From Betaproteobacteria bacterium (lineage in GTDB: Bacteria; Acidobacteriota; Terriglobia; Acidiferrales; UBA7541), in the NCBI GenBank assembly GCA_903970165.1, contig CAJCHZ010000019.1, positions 1 through 64,000 of the forward strand: a stretch of DNA of 64,000 bases. The letters run 5' to 3'. The notes below the pieces were generated by a model. It had not been told where the DNA came from and did not search any database. It was given only the letters and a program-made list of their open reading frames with translations. The position numbers and the translations under genes are program-made. Every line of letters begins with the position of its first letter. Positions within the stretch are counted from its first letter, which is position 1. This document shows, piece after piece, positions 61,931-64,000 of the stretch.

Positions 61931-64000
61931 ATGATTGTCGGGTATGGCAGGGAGCGGTTTGGTTTGGGGTGCACCGCTGCAAGTTTGCGCGCGTACAGAA
62001 GCTTTGCGGTACCGTTTACGTTGCTCGCTGCGCTGCTCGCATCGGCGGCGATAACCGCGCCCGCTTCATTTGCTGACGGCGACATTACTTTGAGCGAGGG
62101 ATGGATGGTGCAGTCCTCCGCAAAAGTAAATGGCGGAGGTGAGACCGTCTCCGCCGCCGGGTTCGACGCCTCCAGTTGGTACAAAACTTCCGCACCGAAG
62201 ACCGTGTTCGCCGTGCTCGTCGAAAACGGCGTCTACAAAGACCCGTACTTCGGCATGAACCTGCGCACTTTTCCCGGCGTCTCTTACGCGATCGGTTCCG
62301 AGTTTGCCAATCAGGAGATGCCGGCGGATAGTCCTTACGCTGTCCCCTGGTGGTATCGCGAAGAATTCGATGTCCCCGCACAATTCAATGGCAAGACGGT
62401 GTGGCTCGCGTTTCGAGGAATCAATTACCGCGCCGAAATCTGGATCAACGGTAAGAGACTGGCGGGTTCGGATCAGGTGGTCGGCGCATTTCGCCGCTAC
62501 GAATTCGACGTCACGTCCTTCGTCAAAACGGGTGCAAAAAATGTTGTCGCCGTGGAAGTTTCCTCCCCGCACGCCAACGAATTGGGAATCACATGGGTGG
62601 ATTGGAATCCCACGCCACCTGACAAGGATATGGGCCTGTGGCAAGAAGTTGTTCTTTCCGCAAGTGGGCCAGTATCCGTGCGGCATCCAGCCGTCGAAAC
62701 AAAGCTGGATCTCCCTGCGACCGACAAAGCTCACCTCACCGTTCGCGCTGAACTTCAGAACGCATCGGATACGACCGTAAGAGGAGTCGTGCGCGGTAGA
62801 ATTTTCGGTGTGAAGAACAACGGCATGGGCCTCAGCCCGAACGAATTCTCTCTAAATGTTGAACTAAAGGGAGGCGAGCGCCGGTCCGTCGCGGTCACTC
62901 CAGACCAAGCCTCGTCTCTGAACGTACAGAATCCCCGCCTCTGGTGGCCCTACCAGATGGGCGAGCCCTATTTGTACACGCTGGAACTCGAATTTGTTCC
63001 CGAAAACCGCGGAGCCTCGGACAAACAAACCATCCAATTCGGCATCGTGCAAACCGATTCCGAGCTGACGCCCGAAGGCTACCGCCTATTCAAGGTGAAT
63101 GGCAAACCCGTTCTCGTTCGCGGCGGCGGTTGGGCTCCCGACATGATGCTCCGCGTAAATCAATCGCGCCGCGAAGCCGAATTCCGCTACGTCAAAGAAA
63201 TGGGCCTCAACACCATCCGGCTCGAAGGCAAGCTCGAAGACGAATCTTTTCTGGAGCGCGCCGACCGCGAGGGCATTCTCATCATGGCCGGCTGGTGCTG
63301 CTGCGACGCCTGGGAAAAATGGGGCAAGTGGGGAGACGAGAACCGCCGCGTCTCCGTGGACTCGCTCCGCGATCAGATTCTGCGCCTCCGCAAACATCCG
63401 AGCCTGCTGGTCTGGCTGAACGGAAGCGACAATCCACCTCCGCCCGACCGTGAGCGCGCCTACCTCGATGCAGAAAAAGAAGCAAACTGGGCCAAACCAG
63501 TCATCTCGTCCGCCACAGCGAAAAAAACCGAGCCGACCGGCGACAGTGGTGTCAAAATGTCCGGCCCCTACGAATACGTCTCCTCGAACTACTGGCTGCT
63601 CGACACAAAAGCCGGCGGCGCCTACGGTTTCAACACGGAAACTAGCCCGGGCCCCGCCGTTCCCCCGCTCGAAGAACTGAAATCCATGTTCCCGCCGGAC
63701 AAGCTTTGGCCCATCAACGAATTCTGGGATTTCCACGCCGGCGGAGGCAGATTCAAGAACATAAAGGTCTTCACAAACGCGCTGGAAAAGCGCTACGGCG
63801 CCGCGAAAGATGTCGCCGACCTCGCATGGAAGTCGCAAGCCATGACTTACGAGGGCCAGCGCGCCATGTTCGAAGCCTATGGCCGCAACAAGTACAAATC
63901 CACCGGCATCATTCAGTGGATGCTGAACAACGCCTGGAATGGTCTCATCTGGCATCTCTACGATTACGATTTACGTCCCGCCGGCGGCTATTTCGGCTCA
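61931..64000 (+). CDS. GH2 family glycoside hydrolase, exo-beta-glucosaminidase/endo-mannosidase-like (3' end beyond window)
   Basis: An open frame of 690 codons from ATG 61931 runs without a stop to the right edge, so the gene is cut. A hydrophobic export signal lies at about 27-47 (FAVPFTLLAALLASAAITAPASFA). The N-terminal sugar-binding domain is GH2-like (AVPWWYREEFDVPAQFNGKTVWLAF, RGINYRAEIWINGKRLAGSDQ, DMGLWQEVVLSASGPV). An immunoglobulin-like domain and the barrel follow: VLVRGGGWAPDMMLRVNQSR, EMGLNTIRLEGKLEDESF, then LVWLNGSDNPPP, where Asp500 stands at the acid/base position as in exo-beta-D-glucosaminidases, and FNTETSPGPAVPPLEELKSM with the nucleophile Glu570. This NGSD subtype favours exo-beta-D-glucosaminidase or endo-beta-mannosidase over beta-galactosidase. 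The exact substrate is uncertain. Confidence 0.87.
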   Translation, partial: MIVGYGRERFGLGCTAASLRAYRSFAVPFTLLAALLASAAITAPASFADGDITLSEGWMVQSSAKVNGGGETVSAAGFDASSWYKTSAPKTVFAVLVENGVYKDPYFGMNLRTFPGVSYAIGSEFANQEMPADSPYAVPWWYREEFDVPAQFNGKTVWLAFRGINYRAEIWINGKRLAGSDQVVGAFRRYEFDVTSFVKTGAKNVVAVEVSSPHANELGITWVDWNPTPPDKDMGLWQEVVLSASGPVSVRHPAVETKLDLPATDKAHLTVRAELQNASDTTVRGVVRGRIFGVKNNGMGLSPNEFSLNVELKGGERRSVAVTPDQASSLNVQNPRLWWPYQMGEPYLYTLELEFVPENRGASDKQTIQFGIVQTDSELTPEGYRLFKVNGKPVLVRGGGWAPDMMLRVNQSRREAEFRYVKEMGLNTIRLEGKLEDESFLERADREGILIMAGWCCCDAWEKWGKWGDENRRVSVDSLRDQILRLRKHPSLLVWLNGSDNPPPPDRERAYLDAEKEANWAKPVISSATAKKTEPTGDSGVKMSGPYEYVSSNYWLLDTKAGGAYGFNTETSPGPAVPPLEELKSMFPPDKLWPINEFWDFHAGGGRFKNIKVFTNALEKRYGAAKDVADLAWKSQAMTYEGQRAMFEAYGRNKYKSTGIIQWMLNNAWNGLIWHLYDYDLRPAGGYFGS

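Overview
This 64 kb window looks like a chromosome segment of a Gram-negative soil acidobacterium (Acidobacteriota). That is an inference from gene content: two very large TonB-dependent receptors with an N-terminal carboxypeptidase-regulatory-like domain and no SusD partner, a VWFA-related secreted protein of the acidobacterial type, NusG-like paralogues in an exopolysaccharide (EPS) operon, sensor kinases with beta-propeller ectodomains, and plant-polysaccharide hydrolases. I saw no rRNA, tRNA, insertion sequence, integrase or CRISPR array.

Layout. (1) 0.2-1.7 kb: a flavin disulfide oxidoreductase. (2) 2.0-19.4 kb: an EPS assembly and export locus, all on the + strand. Its order is NusG-like regulator, ExeA-like ATPase, CpsD-like P-loop protein, second NusG-like regulator, Wza-like export protein, Wzz-like co-polymerase, then sugar-1-phosphate transferase, WecG/TagA transferase, Wzx flippase, Wzy polymerase, three more glycosyltransferases, a GH10 glycosidase and an HTTM membrane protein. 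This is a complete Wzx/Wzy-type system, and the genes often overlap by ATGA. (3) 19.9-35.4 kb: a galactan-utilisation-like locus with a propeller sensor kinase and NarL-type regulator, GH35 beta-galactosidase, TonB-dependent receptor, TPR protein and two GH53 endo-galactanases (one with ricin-type domains). (4) 35.5-41.2 kb: an APC permease and a second TonB-dependent receptor. (5) 41.3-54.9 kb: purine salvage and catabolism. Adenosine deaminase, guanine deaminase and an NCS2 permease are on the + strand. A nine-gene convergent operon on the - strand covers xanthine dehydrogenase (three subunits), urate oxidase, HIU hydrolase, OHCU decarboxylase (fused to the XDH FAD subunit), allantoinase, allantoate amidohydrolase, ureidoglycine aminohydrolase and a second M20 amidohydrolase. 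(6) 55.0-58.2 kb: hexuronate-type transporter, KDG kinase and KDPG aldolase. (7) 58.2-64 kb: a membrane-TPR protein, a VWFA-related protein and the 5' part of a GH2 glycosidase running off the right edge.

Together the genes suggest a soil heterotroph that builds an exopolysaccharide, degrades pectin-associated galactan and uronates, and extracts nitrogen from purines down to glyoxylate, ammonia and CO2.

The most notable observations are the XDH FAD-subunit/OHCU-decarboxylase fusion, a 17-nt block conserved immediately before the start codons of both NusG paralogues but not beyond them, a P-loop lysine-to-cysteine change in the CpsD-like protein, a 65-nt hairpin repeat upstream of two unrelated genes, an exact 18-nt repeat before two galactan genes, and a histidine-rich membrane domain joined to TPRs. 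No wholly new defence-type or mobile system was evident.
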